Made by a program: the position numbers and the translations under genes. From NCBI GenBank assembly GCA_913778085.1, contig CAJYXJ010000021.1, positions 53,282 through 117,281 of the forward strand: 64,000 bases of DNA, given 5' to 3'. The notes beneath the pieces were generated by a model. The model saw only the letters and a list, made by a program, of their open reading frames with translations, did not search any database and was not told where the DNA came from. Positions 28,001-36,432 of the stretch are shown piece after piece (the stretch's first letter is position 1; the number at the start of each line of letters is the position of its first letter). The DNA comes from an uncultured Chryseobacterium sp. (GTDB lineage: Bacteria; Bacteroidota; Bacteroidia; Flavobacteriales; Weeksellaceae).

Positions 28001-28551
28001 ATTTTATCCCCAAAACGCATCCTGTATTTAATATTACTCAGAACAATATTAATAGCTGGAATAATAACGTGGTGCCCAATAATTACGTTACCACAGATAC
28101 CATGCAGGTAATTTCCGGCCCTAAAGAATTTACAGGCCCTATTTTGGCCACAGGAGGTATATCCAGCGTAAACGGCGATAGTGCTGAAGTTTTTACAGGT
28201 GACGGCAATGTCTCGGCGCTGAAAGACGAAATTGTAAATGATAAGTATGCCATCCGGCTGGATCCGCATGAATATGAGCTTGATCCTTCCGGCTATCTGG
28301 ATGTGGACGATAGGAACAGGCTGATCCATATCATCGGGGAACAGATCAAGATGGCGGTCAATTTCAAAGAAATCTACCCTAAACAACAGATCGTGATTTA
28401 CAATTTTGACCAGAAAGGTTACCCCATGGCAGTTCTTATAAAAGACAAAATAGTTTACAATATTGAACCGGGTTCTTTTTTAAGATTGTACGTAACAAAA
28501 TCATTAAGGGTAATTGCTGAAAGGCAGCTGCCATCTGAATTTATCTGGTAA
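25096..28551 (+). CDS. Large tail-fibre protein with variable tip and pyocin-knob-like segment
   Basis: A 1,151-residue fibre protein, start one base after the second fibre's stop. The N-terminus (YALYTSSKGFKVVGGTAAQFLKADGS) is the same attachment module as in the second fibre. The middle contains GNNVNLQSMSFRKFWLDFT and repeated segments such as NNTDTWGEVKTIWDSGNLNP-type endings (residues ~557-576). A pyocin-knob-like unit is near residues 754-835 (ASSNHDLNTLSQTGFYNIGFGTINDAG... RYQGNLISRSKSDGGWSNWVRHWG). The last ~130 residues (SVNGDSAEVFTGDGNV... EYELDPSGYLDVDDRNRLIH) are a conserved C-terminal domain. Codon use is visibly richer in A and T from about 26,400 to 27,950 than at either end, so the receptor-binding part may be a recent exchange. 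A Rho-independent terminator follows. Confidence 0.85.
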   Translation: MSDIKYALYTSSKGFKVVGGTAAQFLKADGSVDNTSYIPTNTEINMGDKNLNFTTGAISKFDGSTRVFNKVFQKYNGTTPTGMASFKFPQATAGATMFDVTIKIHLWNLRSLATFRIAFYKNSATQIQPVYHKAIVECNDNFPATAVSAGIDAAGNVCINIGDSTTVWSTHVMFEVERVVSLYAGYSYDWSKGWFLTSETDTSSYQSLVNITPEIVATRNWVSSNIITSNSGQTDLSGNKATSGDWTFNGTSPSHLSLLRPGQTINNSIGLGFDTLFQYIGLADNNTFAIGNNVNLQSMSFRKFWLDFTKNSVNAAGQTGGSMLGSKDTGGFTITTSTDTNRAEMILRHVWTANNRTYGIGGVSASASGSMANWGMWQWFNDRTANGHDGFIGFIGNKDEVLISSLAGTGSRMVVANGNGVISTQTIPNLSNYYTQSEALNLFVGKNGAETINDTKTFNSSPIVPPATLPGHAINAGQLIYNDRNYITDTRGAQRPPSYYDQRYAQWDFQNTADTLAEGDAWHGVLTVAKWTEFNPAHRQEQIFFTGDNLKRRTATSNDTWGEVKTIWDSGNLNPVTIDTNQTITGSKIFAQSSDVTFYGNEYNDVQVWRNSSGAGFGGVVSGHIYNWYNSRWKAGNMRGGSSDSVGYGFFFSDDGGSNYTQKVSFGINGAIYSNGINSLAALGDNVSLGNSSLNYATIFANEQIYHVKNGVNGTVFTSHNFNPDGYQAWVLNQLNNYFNKFAIDYTGYASSNHDLNTLSQTGFYNIGFGTINDAGSYINNVGARALLHFQNEDYYSATQIQTHRYQGNLISRSKSDGGWSNWVRHWGDNDFTQTNINNWNNAYNNQGNYIPLTGTNNLTGMISSPDGRVQIGSDSFYKGKLWISDNNNSYFPGQYFELVADIENGFIVSANNNGSFSTLGVFTDGIYMTFSNNGSYNSYSINDSGIFGQYRVPMFDGSFVQRKYLTDNFIPKTHPVFNITQNNINSWNNNVVPNNYVTTDTMQVISGPKEFTGPILATGGISSVNGDSAEVFTGDGNVSALKDEIVNDKYAIRLDPHEYELDPSGYLDVDDRNRLIHIIGEQIKMAVNFKEIYPKQQIVIYNFDQKGYPMAVLIKDKIVYNIEPGSFLRLYVTKSLRVIAERQLPSEFIW

Positions 28552-28593
28552 AGCGGGAGAAAGATGAAAGAGGCCTCAGGATGATTTAATTTG

Positions 28594-28638
28594 GAAGCCA
28601 CAATCGAAAATGAGACTTTTCTGATTGTGGCTTTCTTC
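28594..28638 (+). terminator. Terminator after the fibre operon
   Basis: GAAGCCACAATC at 28594-28605 pairs with GATTGTGGCTTTC at 28623-28635 around a 17-base loop; T-rich sequence (CTTCTTTATCTTG) follows. It ends transcription of the three-gene fibre operon. Confidence 0.75.
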
Positions 28639-28936
28639 TTTATCTTGTGGGAAAAACACAAAATCCGGCAACACATCAAGATAAATTCGATGATAATGAG
28701 TTTCAGATCAGCTATCAAAAGAATGAAGCCAAAGTTAAATATTAATTGAATTTATAGTAAACAGCATTAAAATTTTATGGAAGATTATTTGAAATAATGG
28801 GATTAATATTCAATCAATTAACAAGTAAATGATTTAACTTAAATAAATTAATAGAATATTTATACACTAATTTTTTGTTTTTATTACATTTTTGGCATAT
28901 GTATTGTCATAACCTGTACACACCAAAAACAAAATT
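28639..28936. other. Gene-free gap
   Basis: No credible gene is seen between the fibre-operon terminator and the 124-residue gene at 28937. A short open stretch near 28,680-28,745 ending in DKFDDNEFQISYQKNEAKVKY looks like the tail of a decayed gene but has no start. The promoter for the next gene should lie near 28,860-28,920; I found no clear TAnnTTTG. Confidence 0.35.
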
Positions 28937-29311
28937 ATGAACGAGCAAAAAAACGAACAACATTCTGAATTAGAACACGTTGAAAAAACAATCGAGCTGG
29001 TAAACACCGCTATTGAGAAAGAATCCAAAACAGGAGCTTCTCCAAGCATTACAGGTTGGATCAAAATCCTTAAAGACCGAAGGGGATTCGCACCCATTCT
29101 TCACGATCTTGAAAAACTGAAAGATGCTATGTCTGAAAAAGACAGCAAAAAGATCTGCAGTTTGCTGGAAAAGTTAGGTAATGCAACAGTAGAAGCAGCT
29201 GATAAAGCTGAAAACACAAAAGACAGCGCATCCATTAAAAAACTCGGAAAAGGACTGTTGAAAATTTCAAAATTAGCCGGAAAAATGATTCCGGAGAAAG
29301 CCGGCAAATAA
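28937..29311 (+). CDS. Small helical hypothetical protein
   Basis: A 124-residue, charged, mostly helical protein that I do not recognise. It begins MNEQKNEQHSELEHVEKTIEL, has a core GWIKILKDRRGFAPILHDLEKLKDAMSEKDSKKICSLLEKLG and ends KKLGKGLLKISKLAGKMIPEKAGK. It has one cysteine, no signal peptide and no membrane segment. The Lys-rich tail suggests binding to an acidic partner or membrane surface, but that is speculation. A strong Rho-independent terminator follows 45 bases after the stop, so it is expressed as a single gene. It shares no operon with the fibre genes, which have their own terminator. Confidence 0.75.
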   Translation: MNEQKNEQHSELEHVEKTIELVNTAIEKESKTGASPSITGWIKILKDRRGFAPILHDLEKLKDAMSEKDSKKICSLLEKLGNATVEAADKAENTKDSASIKKLGKGLLKISKLAGKMIPEKAGK

Positions 29312-29356
29312 ACAAAACATAGAATATTTATAAACTATATTTTGCTTTTAATGTAG

Positions 29357-29386
29357 AAGTCATTCCTATTGGAATGACTTTTTTTT
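29357..29386 (+). terminator. Terminator after the 124-residue gene
   Basis: A perfect 10-bp stem AAGTCATTCC/GGAATGACTT with a TATT loop, followed by eight T. It is a classic Rho-independent terminator. Confidence 0.88.
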
Positions 29387-29518
29387 GAACTGATTATTAA
29401 ATAATGTAAGAAAATCTTTCAGATCTTATGATTTATCTTTAAGGAAATTATATCTTTATCACTTATAGTAGGTACTGTAAAAAGCACATAATTATAGAAA
29501 CAACTTTAAATATTTAAA

Positions 29519-29794
29519 ATGGCAATAATATATCAGACCCAATTGATGGGAGAAGCCCATATCCGGGTTGCGCTGGTCAGCCGGGGTGAGGCGGACCTGT
29601 TGGTGCACAGAGCTTCCTCACGCGGACTTGCTGCGGGCGATGGACAATGGTTTATTACACGTGATAAGCAGGAGGCAAGTTGTTATGTCTTTTTTACTTC
29701 TGTTGGTATGGCGCAGGTTACTGTATCTTTCGTAGATAACTATGGTGAAGCGGGATGGCAGAAGCCAAGCCGTTACAAGAACAGATTTTATTAG
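29519..29794 (+). CDS. DUF6150-family small protein
   Basis: A 91-residue protein beginning MAIIYQTQLMGEAHIRVALVS. The conserved sequence GEADLLVHRASSRGLAAGDGQWFITRDKQEASCYVFF and the C-terminal VDNYGEAGWQKPSRYKNRFY match the DUF6150 family, known in Bacteroidota. That family has, to my memory, a predicted unusual knotted fold (called a septoil knot); I could not check this. It is short, soluble and without signal peptide. It stands alone after a terminator. No function is known. The family call rests on recall of the sequence pattern and is not tested here. Confidence 0.75.
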   Translation: MAIIYQTQLMGEAHIRVALVSRGEADLLVHRASSRGLAAGDGQWFITRDKQEASCYVFFTSVGMAQVTVSFVDNYGEAGWQKPSRYKNRFY

Positions 29795-29996
29795 GAAAAT
29801 AACAGTCCTGCATAAAAAATATTTGCCGAAAATGCAGCTTTCTATTCATTTCTAGAGAAAGCGGAGCATGTATAGGCAACTCATTGCTAAACATTTAAGA
29901 TATACTGTAGAAATAAGATCTTGGAATTTGGAAATTTTAGGATCAATTTCACTCATTAACTCTAAATCTTTTATAGACATACGAAATACCGCAATT

Positions 29997-30085
29997 ATAC
30001 TGTTTAATTTTAACTCAAAAATTTTACGTTATCTCTTTTGATCTTTAATTTTCTGAATTAAATAAACTCTATTCTTAATTTTTAT
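29997..30085 (-). repeat. Degenerate relic of the MITE-like element
   Basis: Read on the minus strand, this stretch matches the right third of the 205-bp element at 10118 and 12023. The shared core AGTTTATTTAATTCAGAAAA and the next ATT are identical, and the end reads TTAAACAGTA where the others have AACAGGC. The left half is lost or too decayed to recognise. The gap 29795-30362 holds no gene. Confidence 0.5.
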
Positions 30086-30362
30086 CACTGTGGAACCTTT
30101 TCTGAATTCAATAAATTAAGTGAATGAAATCATACTCCAATAAAATGACTTTTTCAGCTAAACATTAAGAAGATCAAGACAGAGCATTGATAACCAAATC
30201 ATTCAGCAGCTCGTTAAAAACAAAGCATAGAGTAACTTCTTACGATTTTAAGTTAATACCTTCCGGTTATTAAATAGTCGCCTTTAGTAGAAAATAGATC
30301 AATTTTCAATTTAAAAAAGTACGCAGCCTTTTAGCGGGTATGCAAATGACAGTACATTCTTA

Positions 30363-32933
30363 TCAAGGCATCTTTCTGAAAGGAGATTCATTCATAAAGA
30401 GATATGTTTTTTCATATCCGCCAAAATCAATGATAATTTTTTCAAAGACGATTCCCGGATCGAGAGGTTTGATGATCAGGGTTTGTTGTCCATCTGCTGT
30501 TTCCGGTAGTTGCAGTTCGGTTTCATTTTCTACCACCCGTCTTGCCACGGTAGGATAGAATACCGAGTAGATATTGGCCGGCTCTTCATTCAGGTTTTTA
30601 TTGAAGTTGATGATTTTTTCTTCTTTTCCTGTAAAACCTACACTGTATCTGTGCCCTTCCGGATCATGAAATGCCAGGGTAGATTTTACGACAACATGAA
30701 CTTTAACTTTATCGATGTCTTTTGGAATACTCATTTTATAAGAAAGGGAAGCATTGCTTACTTCTTTGTTATACGGCATTAGCGCAACACCGCTTAATGT
30801 TCTTCCCATATACGGAATCGTCGTCCAGCTTGTGAGTGGAGAATTTTTAGTTTCAAAATAATGTTCTGCTTCCATCACAACCACATTATTTTTGGCAGTA
30901 AAAACGTAACCTCCCGCATTTTTATCTGAATTGATGCGGTAAATTTTTGGCAAGGTATCTTTTGGAAAATTATCATTCCATGAAGTGTAACCTATCTTTT
31001 TCTGAATCATCATGCCGTTCCATTTTCCGCCGGACATTACGTGATTGTAATCGTAGCTCAGATCGGCATCTCGTTGAAAGGTTGTTTCCACCTTGTCTGC
31101 CCAGAAATTGGCTTCAGGGTTATTTTTTTTGTACAGTTTGTGGTTCATGGCCTGTGAATAATACATTTCATACAGGTTGGCCATCATTTGTACCGGATAG
31201 AGGATCAATTGTTTGTAGGCGTCTTTGTATTCAGGGCTCAGGCTCACATATTGACGCAGGGCCTCTGCCTCAAGTTTAAGATACTCATCCGAAACCTGCT
31301 TCCACTCGCCACTTTCAAGATTATAAGTTTCGGCATCCAGCATTTCCGGAGTTACACGGCCATTATATTTGCTGTATAAATTGAGGATACGTGCTGCTTC
31401 ATTTGCCTGACGGTCTCCGAATTGCTGTGCGCAGAAGTCTCTGGTGTGCAGCAGCAGATTATCGGTAGTATACTTTTTCGGATTCCATGCCATATTCATA
31501 AACAGCGAAATAGGGTATTCCATCGGTTTCAGATCTCCCACATTCACGATCCAGATTTTATCCACACCATAGTCATAAGCAAGCTGTGTCTGTTCCCATA
31601 TATTTTGAATGGGGCTCACATTGATGGTCTTTGAGTTGCGGGGTGCGCCGACATAATCAACATGATAATACATTCCCCATCCTCCCGGATGGTTCTTTTC
31701 TTTTCCTCTTGGAAGACGGCGTAAATTTCCCCAATTGTCATCACTCAAAAGTATAATGACATCATGGGGCGGGGTCAGCCCTTTATCGTAATATTTTTGA
31801 ACCTCTTTATACAATGCCCACATTTGAGGGGTTTTATTGGCGGGTTTTCCTGTGACATCTTTTATAATTTTCCTTTGATTCCGGATTATTTTGTTCAACA
31901 ACTTGATGTTTTCTTCATCATTGGGGACCGTCTTATGATCTTCTCCCTCTTTCCCACCCATTGGGGTATCACCGTCACCGCGCATACCAATGGTAATAAG
32001 ATCTTCTGTTTTAGCCGCTCTCTGAATGCCTTCACGAAAAAACTGGTCGATGTTCTTTTGATTGCTTCTGTAATCCCATTCTCCATATTCTTTTCTTTTT
32101 CGTACCCATTCCTGGTGGTTCCTTGCCATCGGCTCGTGATGCGAAGTGCCAATAATGATACCCATCTGATTTGCTGTTTCGCTGTTTTTGCCATCATCGG
32201 CATAGAAACTCCAGTTCCACATGGCAGGCCAAAGATAGTTGGCGCGTAAACGGAGCATTAATTCAAAAACTTTTGAGTAAAATCTGTGGTCCCCGTACTT
32301 TGTACCGTACGTATTGTATACCCAGGTCGTCAGACAAGGCGCTTCATCATTCAAGAAAATGCCTCTGTATTTTACTGCCGGCTCACCGGCTGTATATTTT
32401 CCGGGTTTGATAGACAGATTTTGATGCTTTATAACCGGGACATCCGCCCAGTCATACCATGGTGATACGCCAATCTGTTCCGAGAGTTCATACGTTCCGT
32501 ATACGGTTCCGCGTCTGTCGCTTCCAACGATCACCAGTGCTTCCTCAACACCATCCATGGGATTGGCAATAACGGACATTACATATTTTTCATTTTTACC
32601 TTTTAGCTCTTTTTCATCGATTTTTCCATTTCTGATAAGCGCTTTTATGTACTTACTGCCTACACTGCCAATAATGATCAATCTCTTGGCTTGTGGAAGG
32701 AACATTACTTCAGCTTGCCGGCCCGAAACGCTCTCAAAATCTTTTTGAAGATTTCCTACGGCAATCTTTACCGCAGAGTCGTCATTTTCATCAATAAGTA
32801 TTTTTACCGGAACGCCATTCTGTATCATTGGAAAATATCCCGGCTTTAAATCATTGGAAGCAATGCCTGTATGATCAATGGCGAAAAGTTGAAAAGAGAT
32901 GAGCAGGAGAAGTATACTAAAGGGATTTTTCAT
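30363..32933 (-). CDS. GH115-family alpha-glucuronidase-type glycoside hydrolase (856 aa)
   Basis: A secreted 856-residue protein. The signal peptide is residues 1-18 (SILLLLISFQLFAIDHTG). The GH115 catalytic region includes YRGIFLNDEAPCLTTWVYNTYG, the SHHEPMARNHQEW and GMRGDGDTPMGG motifs and YHVDYVGAPRNSKTINVSPIQNIWEQ. The C-terminal GH115 domain includes MEAEHYFETKN and IIKPLDPGIVFEKIIID. GH115 enzymes remove (methyl)glucuronic acid from xylan. Length is typical. It is divergent from a second GH115 gene at 33175, only 241 bp away, and the two have similar architecture but are not close copies. Together they may attack different branches of glucuronoxylan. No SusCD transporter is in the window. 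The exact linkage cannot be read from sequence. Confidence 0.92.
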   Translation of the reverse strand: MKNPFSILLLLISFQLFAIDHTGIASNDLKPGYFPMIQNGVPVKILIDENDDSAVKIAVGNLQKDFESVSGRQAEVMFLPQAKRLIIIGSVGSKYIKALIRNGKIDEKELKGKNEKYVMSVIANPMDGVEEALVIVGSDRRGTVYGTYELSEQIGVSPWYDWADVPVIKHQNLSIKPGKYTAGEPAVKYRGIFLNDEAPCLTTWVYNTYGTKYGDHRFYSKVFELMLRLRANYLWPAMWNWSFYADDGKNSETANQMGIIIGTSHHEPMARNHQEWVRKRKEYGEWDYRSNQKNIDQFFREGIQRAAKTEDLITIGMRGDGDTPMGGKEGEDHKTVPNDEENIKLLNKIIRNQRKIIKDVTGKPANKTPQMWALYKEVQKYYDKGLTPPHDVIILLSDDNWGNLRRLPRGKEKNHPGGWGMYYHVDYVGAPRNSKTINVSPIQNIWEQTQLAYDYGVDKIWIVNVGDLKPMEYPISLFMNMAWNPKKYTTDNLLLHTRDFCAQQFGDRQANEAARILNLYSKYNGRVTPEMLDAETYNLESGEWKQVSDEYLKLEAEALRQYVSLSPEYKDAYKQLILYPVQMMANLYEMYYSQAMNHKLYKKNNPEANFWADKVETTFQRDADLSYDYNHVMSGGKWNGMMIQKKIGYTSWNDNFPKDTLPKIYRINSDKNAGGYVFTAKNNVVVMEAEHYFETKNSPLTSWTTIPYMGRTLSGVALMPYNKEVSNASLSYKMSIPKDIDKVKVHVVVKSTLAFHDPEGHRYSVGFTGKEEKIINFNKNLNEEPANIYSVFYPTVARRVVENETELQLPETADGQQTLIIKPLDPGIVFEKIIIDFGGYEKTYLFMNESPFRKMP

Positions 32934-33174
32934 ATTAAATTATTAGGAAGCCCGGATTCTTCTGGTCCGGAACAATTAGATTTATTTTTACATGGCTTTT
33001 AACCAATTTTAAAAATGCAACAGGACTATTCTGAAATGCTATATTTTTTTTCCGGAAGCCATTATTAATTTATATTTTTATTAAATGTAAAAATAACATT
33101 TAATTTTATATATTTATCAGATAATGATTTTTTGTTAAGGCAAAAAGGGTTATACCGGTTCTAAAATAAAATCT
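32934..33174. promoter_or_regulatory. Divergent promoter region of the two GH115 genes
   Basis: The 241 bp between the two start codons is very AT-rich. TTTATATTTTT and similar runs occur, for example near 33,070. No complete TTTG with TAnnTTTG pair is clear for either gene, and no palindromic operator stands out. Regulation of the pair is probably shared. Confidence 0.4.
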
Positions 33175-36126
33175 ATGCTCAAAAAATTGGCTTTTACCGC
33201 TTCACTACTTATTGGCTTAATCACTAATGCGCAAACTACTCATAATACACTAAGCTTGCTCCCGGATTATATCCGGCAAGATTCTGCCGAAGGCAGTTTT
33301 AATGTTGCGGCTCCACAATTTACTGCCAGAATCATTATAGATCCGGATGACTGGAAAGGGGTAAAACGTGCGACAAATGATCTGGGCGATGACGTGCGTA
33401 AAGTGACTGGGATAGCGTCACCGGTAATTACCGGCATAAAACCTCTGCCGGGAGCAATTATTGTAGGCACCATTGGCAAAAGCAAACTGATCGATCAGTT
33501 AGTGGCCAATGGAAAACTGAATGTAGATGCGCTAAGAGGGAAATGGGAAGCTTTTGTGATCCAAACCGTTGGAGATAATCTTGTCATTGCCGGAAGCGAT
33601 AAGCGCGGTACCATTTACGGGATCTATGATGTATCTGAAAAAATCGGAGTATCACCTTGGTATTATTGGGCAGATGCCCCGGTAAAAAAGAGCAGCCGTA
33701 TTTACATTAAGGCAGGCCGTTATCTGCAGGAATCGCCAAAAGTGAAATACCGTGGAATCTTCATCAATGATGAAAGCCCTTCCTTTTCCGGATGGTCTTC
33801 AAAACATTTCGGTGGGATCAATTCTAAAGTGTACAGCCATGTTTTTGAGCTGTTGCTCCGCTTAAAGGCCAATTACCTCTGGCCTGCGATGTGGGGAAAT
33901 GCTTTTAATGAAGATGACCCGATGAGTCCTGTCCTTGCTGATGAGTATGGAATTGTAATGGGAACATCCCATCACGAACCCATGATGCGTTCACAGAAAG
34001 AATATACCAAACGCAAAGATCAGATCGGTGCCTGGGATTATGTTACGAATTCAGAAAATCTGAAGAAATTCTGGACAGAAGGTTTGGAAAGAAATAAAAA
34101 TTATGACAATCTGATTACAATGAGCATGCGCGGTGACGGAGACGTGGCGATGGGGAAAGGGGATGATGCCGAGAACATTAAAACCCTAAAGCAGGTAATT
34201 GCCGATCAGCGTGATATTATCAGGAAAGTATATGGTAAAAATCCTTCGGAAGTGCCTCAGCTTTGGGCTATTTTTACGGAAGTCCAGCGTTACTATGATG
34301 CCGGAATGAATGTTCCTGATGATGTGACCTTGCTTTTCTGCGATAATAACTGGGGCTACATCCGCCGTACCGCGCCGGCAGACGAACTCAAACGGAAAGG
34401 CGGTCTCGGGCTGTACTATCATATCGATATGAACGGCGGTCCGTGGAACGACCGATGGATCAACACGACCACTGTCCCGAAATTGCGCGAACAGTTCAGC
34501 CTGGCATACAAAAGCGGTATCGACCGTATCTGGATCGTAAATGTGGGTGATCTCAAACCGAAGGAAATGCCGATTGATTTTATCATGCGTTATGCCTGGA
34601 ATCCCGATGCCATCTCCGCCAATCAAACTTCTGAATATATGAAGGATTGGGCAACTTCGATTTTCGGGAAAGAACATTCGGATGAAATTGCAGATATCGT
34701 TTCGACGTATTCAAAATATAACCTGATGCGCAAACCGGAGGTTCAGGATCCGGAGATCTTCAGTTTTGTAAATTACCATGAAGCCGATAGGGTACAAGAA
34801 CGCTGGCAGGATCTTACCGCAAGAGCCGAAGCGTTGGAAAAGAAAATGCCTAAGCAGGCTTTGGATGCTTATTACCAGTTGGTCCTTTATCCAGTAAAAG
34901 CGTCAGCAGGCGTGGCAGAAATTTATTTAGCCGCAGGCCGTAATAAACTGTATGCCAGACAGGGGCGCGGCAGTGCTGGTCTTTATGCCGATCGTGCCCG
35001 TGAGCTTTTTGAACTCGATAAAAAACTGACCGCCCGTTACAATGATTCTGTCGCGGGAGGCAAATGGAAAAATATGATGAGCGATGTACATATCGGTTAC
35101 AAACAATGGTCGATGCCCAAAGAAAACAGCCTTCCTCCGATCAGTGAAGTTACCCCTTTAGAATATCCTTCATTGGGGATAGCGGTGGAAGGCAGTACCG
35201 ATGCGTGGCCCGGAGCACAAGGGAAAGCAGAACTTCCGCAGTTTGATGCATTGGATAGGCAGCAGTATTATATTGATGTTTTTAACCGCGGAAAAGGCTT
35301 GCTTCAATTTACCGCTAAAGCGGATAAACCGTGGATCAAACTAAGTACAACAAAAGGATCTACAGAAACAGAACAGCGGATTGATGTGAAAATTGACTGG
35401 AAAAAAGCTCCGGAAGGTAAAGCGAATGGTTTAATTGAAATTAACCAGGGAAACACAAAAGTACCCATTGTTGTAAATACATTGAAAAAAGCGGTGCCTG
35501 TAAGCAAAGCGGCTTTCTATGGCGGGTATTCGGGTGAATTCTCCATTCCAGCCGATAAATTCAGTTCAAAGACAGCAGGCGACCATGCAGAATGGATCGT
35601 ATTGCCCGGCCTGGGAAGGGCAAAGGCGTGTATGGGGATAAATCCAACAACGGCAAAAAGCTCGGTGCCTGAAAAAGCACCCCGGCTGGAGTACAGGATC
35701 TTTCTGCCTGAGCCAGGTCCCGCAAAAGTACTGCTCGGCATTCTGCCGACCCAGGATGTTAACCCCGGCCGCGGATTGAGAATAGCCGTTTCCATAGATA
35801 ATGGAGATCCTGTAATTATTGATGCCAGAAAAGGATACCATGATGAATTTAAAGAATACACCCCGGAAAACCTCAGCCGTTCAAAGACACTCAAGCCGCT
35901 GCCGGATTTCGATCACAACTATGCCCTGATTTCCCGTGGAAAGCCCCGCCGTACCGAAGTGTTTGATAACCAACGCTGGCTGGACGCTGCATTGGATGTG
36001 AAAGCGCCGGGTGTGCATACCCTGAAAATTTATATGATCGATCCTGAAGTTGTACTGGAACGTATTATCATAAACCCTAATGATCAATATCCAAGCTATC
36101 TTGGGGCACCTGAGAGAATAAATTAA
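33175..36126 (+). CDS. GH115-family alpha-glucuronidase-type glycoside hydrolase (983 aa)
   Basis: A secreted 983-residue GH115 protein. The signal peptide ends ITNAQTTHN (residues ~1-20). An N-terminal domain (GAIIVGTIGKSKLIDQL... IAGSDKRGTIYGIYDVSEKIGV) leads to the catalytic barrel with YRGIFINDESPSFSGWS, SHHEPMMRSQKEYTKRKDQIGAWDY and SMRGDGDVAMGKGDDAENIK. The C-terminal GH115 domain includes WIVLPGLGRAKACMGI and VVLERIIINPNDQYPSYLG. It is about 130 residues longer than the divergent neighbour because of an extra beta-sandwich region (residues ~690-800, PQFDALDRQQYYIDVFN). It is followed by a GGCGCC hairpin terminator. Predicted to remove glucuronosyl side groups from xylan. Confidence 0.93.
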   Translation: MLKKLAFTASLLIGLITNAQTTHNTLSLLPDYIRQDSAEGSFNVAAPQFTARIIIDPDDWKGVKRATNDLGDDVRKVTGIASPVITGIKPLPGAIIVGTIGKSKLIDQLVANGKLNVDALRGKWEAFVIQTVGDNLVIAGSDKRGTIYGIYDVSEKIGVSPWYYWADAPVKKSSRIYIKAGRYLQESPKVKYRGIFINDESPSFSGWSSKHFGGINSKVYSHVFELLLRLKANYLWPAMWGNAFNEDDPMSPVLADEYGIVMGTSHHEPMMRSQKEYTKRKDQIGAWDYVTNSENLKKFWTEGLERNKNYDNLITMSMRGDGDVAMGKGDDAENIKTLKQVIADQRDIIRKVYGKNPSEVPQLWAIFTEVQRYYDAGMNVPDDVTLLFCDNNWGYIRRTAPADELKRKGGLGLYYHIDMNGGPWNDRWINTTTVPKLREQFSLAYKSGIDRIWIVNVGDLKPKEMPIDFIMRYAWNPDAISANQTSEYMKDWATSIFGKEHSDEIADIVSTYSKYNLMRKPEVQDPEIFSFVNYHEADRVQERWQDLTARAEALEKKMPKQALDAYYQLVLYPVKASAGVAEIYLAAGRNKLYARQGRGSAGLYADRARELFELDKKLTARYNDSVAGGKWKNMMSDVHIGYKQWSMPKENSLPPISEVTPLEYPSLGIAVEGSTDAWPGAQGKAELPQFDALDRQQYYIDVFNRGKGLLQFTAKADKPWIKLSTTKGSTETEQRIDVKIDWKKAPEGKANGLIEINQGNTKVPIVVNTLKKAVPVSKAAFYGGYSGEFSIPADKFSSKTAGDHAEWIVLPGLGRAKACMGINPTTAKSSVPEKAPRLEYRIFLPEPGPAKVLLGILPTQDVNPGRGLRIAVSIDNGDPVIIDARKGYHDEFKEYTPENLSRSKTLKPLPDFDHNYALISRGKPRRTEVFDNQRWLDAALDVKAPGVHTLKIYMIDPEVVLERIIINPNDQYPSYLGAPERIN

Positions 36127-36175
36127 CCTGACGGATCATTTATTTTAATAGGTTAAAACTTGATAAAATCGAATT

Positions 36176-36211
36176 AAAATGGCGCCAACCTTCTCCAGGT
36201 GGCGCCATTTT
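36176..36211 (+). terminator. GGCGCC hairpin after the GH115 gene
   Basis: AAAATGGCGCC at 36176-36186 pairs exactly with GGCGCCATTTT at 36201-36211; the inner ACC/GGT extends the stem. It lies 50 bp after the stop. A similar GGCGCC hairpin is at 44303-44335. Confidence 0.75.
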
Positions 36212-36376
36212 GCTGTAGGTGAACTTAGCAGAACTCTATTCAAATCATTTGATAGAAGGTATAGATAACCTTTTAATAATTTTGAATAGCATTTAGGATG
36301 GTAAAATAATTTTAAAAAATCTAAACATCGGAGTAAATTTAAATTGTGGACTGCTCAACTATAGCTTAAATACTGA

Positions 36377-36409
36377 TAAAAAAGGCCGGACACAAAATGC
36401 ATCCGGCCT
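36377..36409 (-). terminator. Terminator of the metal-efflux operon
   Basis: On the minus strand an 8-bp stem AGGCCGGA/TCCGGCCT (36383-36390 and 36402-36409) is followed by TTTTTT. It lies 24 bp after the RND stop. Confidence 0.82.
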
Positions 36410-36432
36410 AAACAATTGAAAGAATAAAAAGT

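Noticed and set aside
20943-28551. A complete prophage or complete eCIS
   Set aside because: Only an ATPase and fibre genes are present; no capsid, portal, terminase, sheath, tube or baseplate gene is seen.
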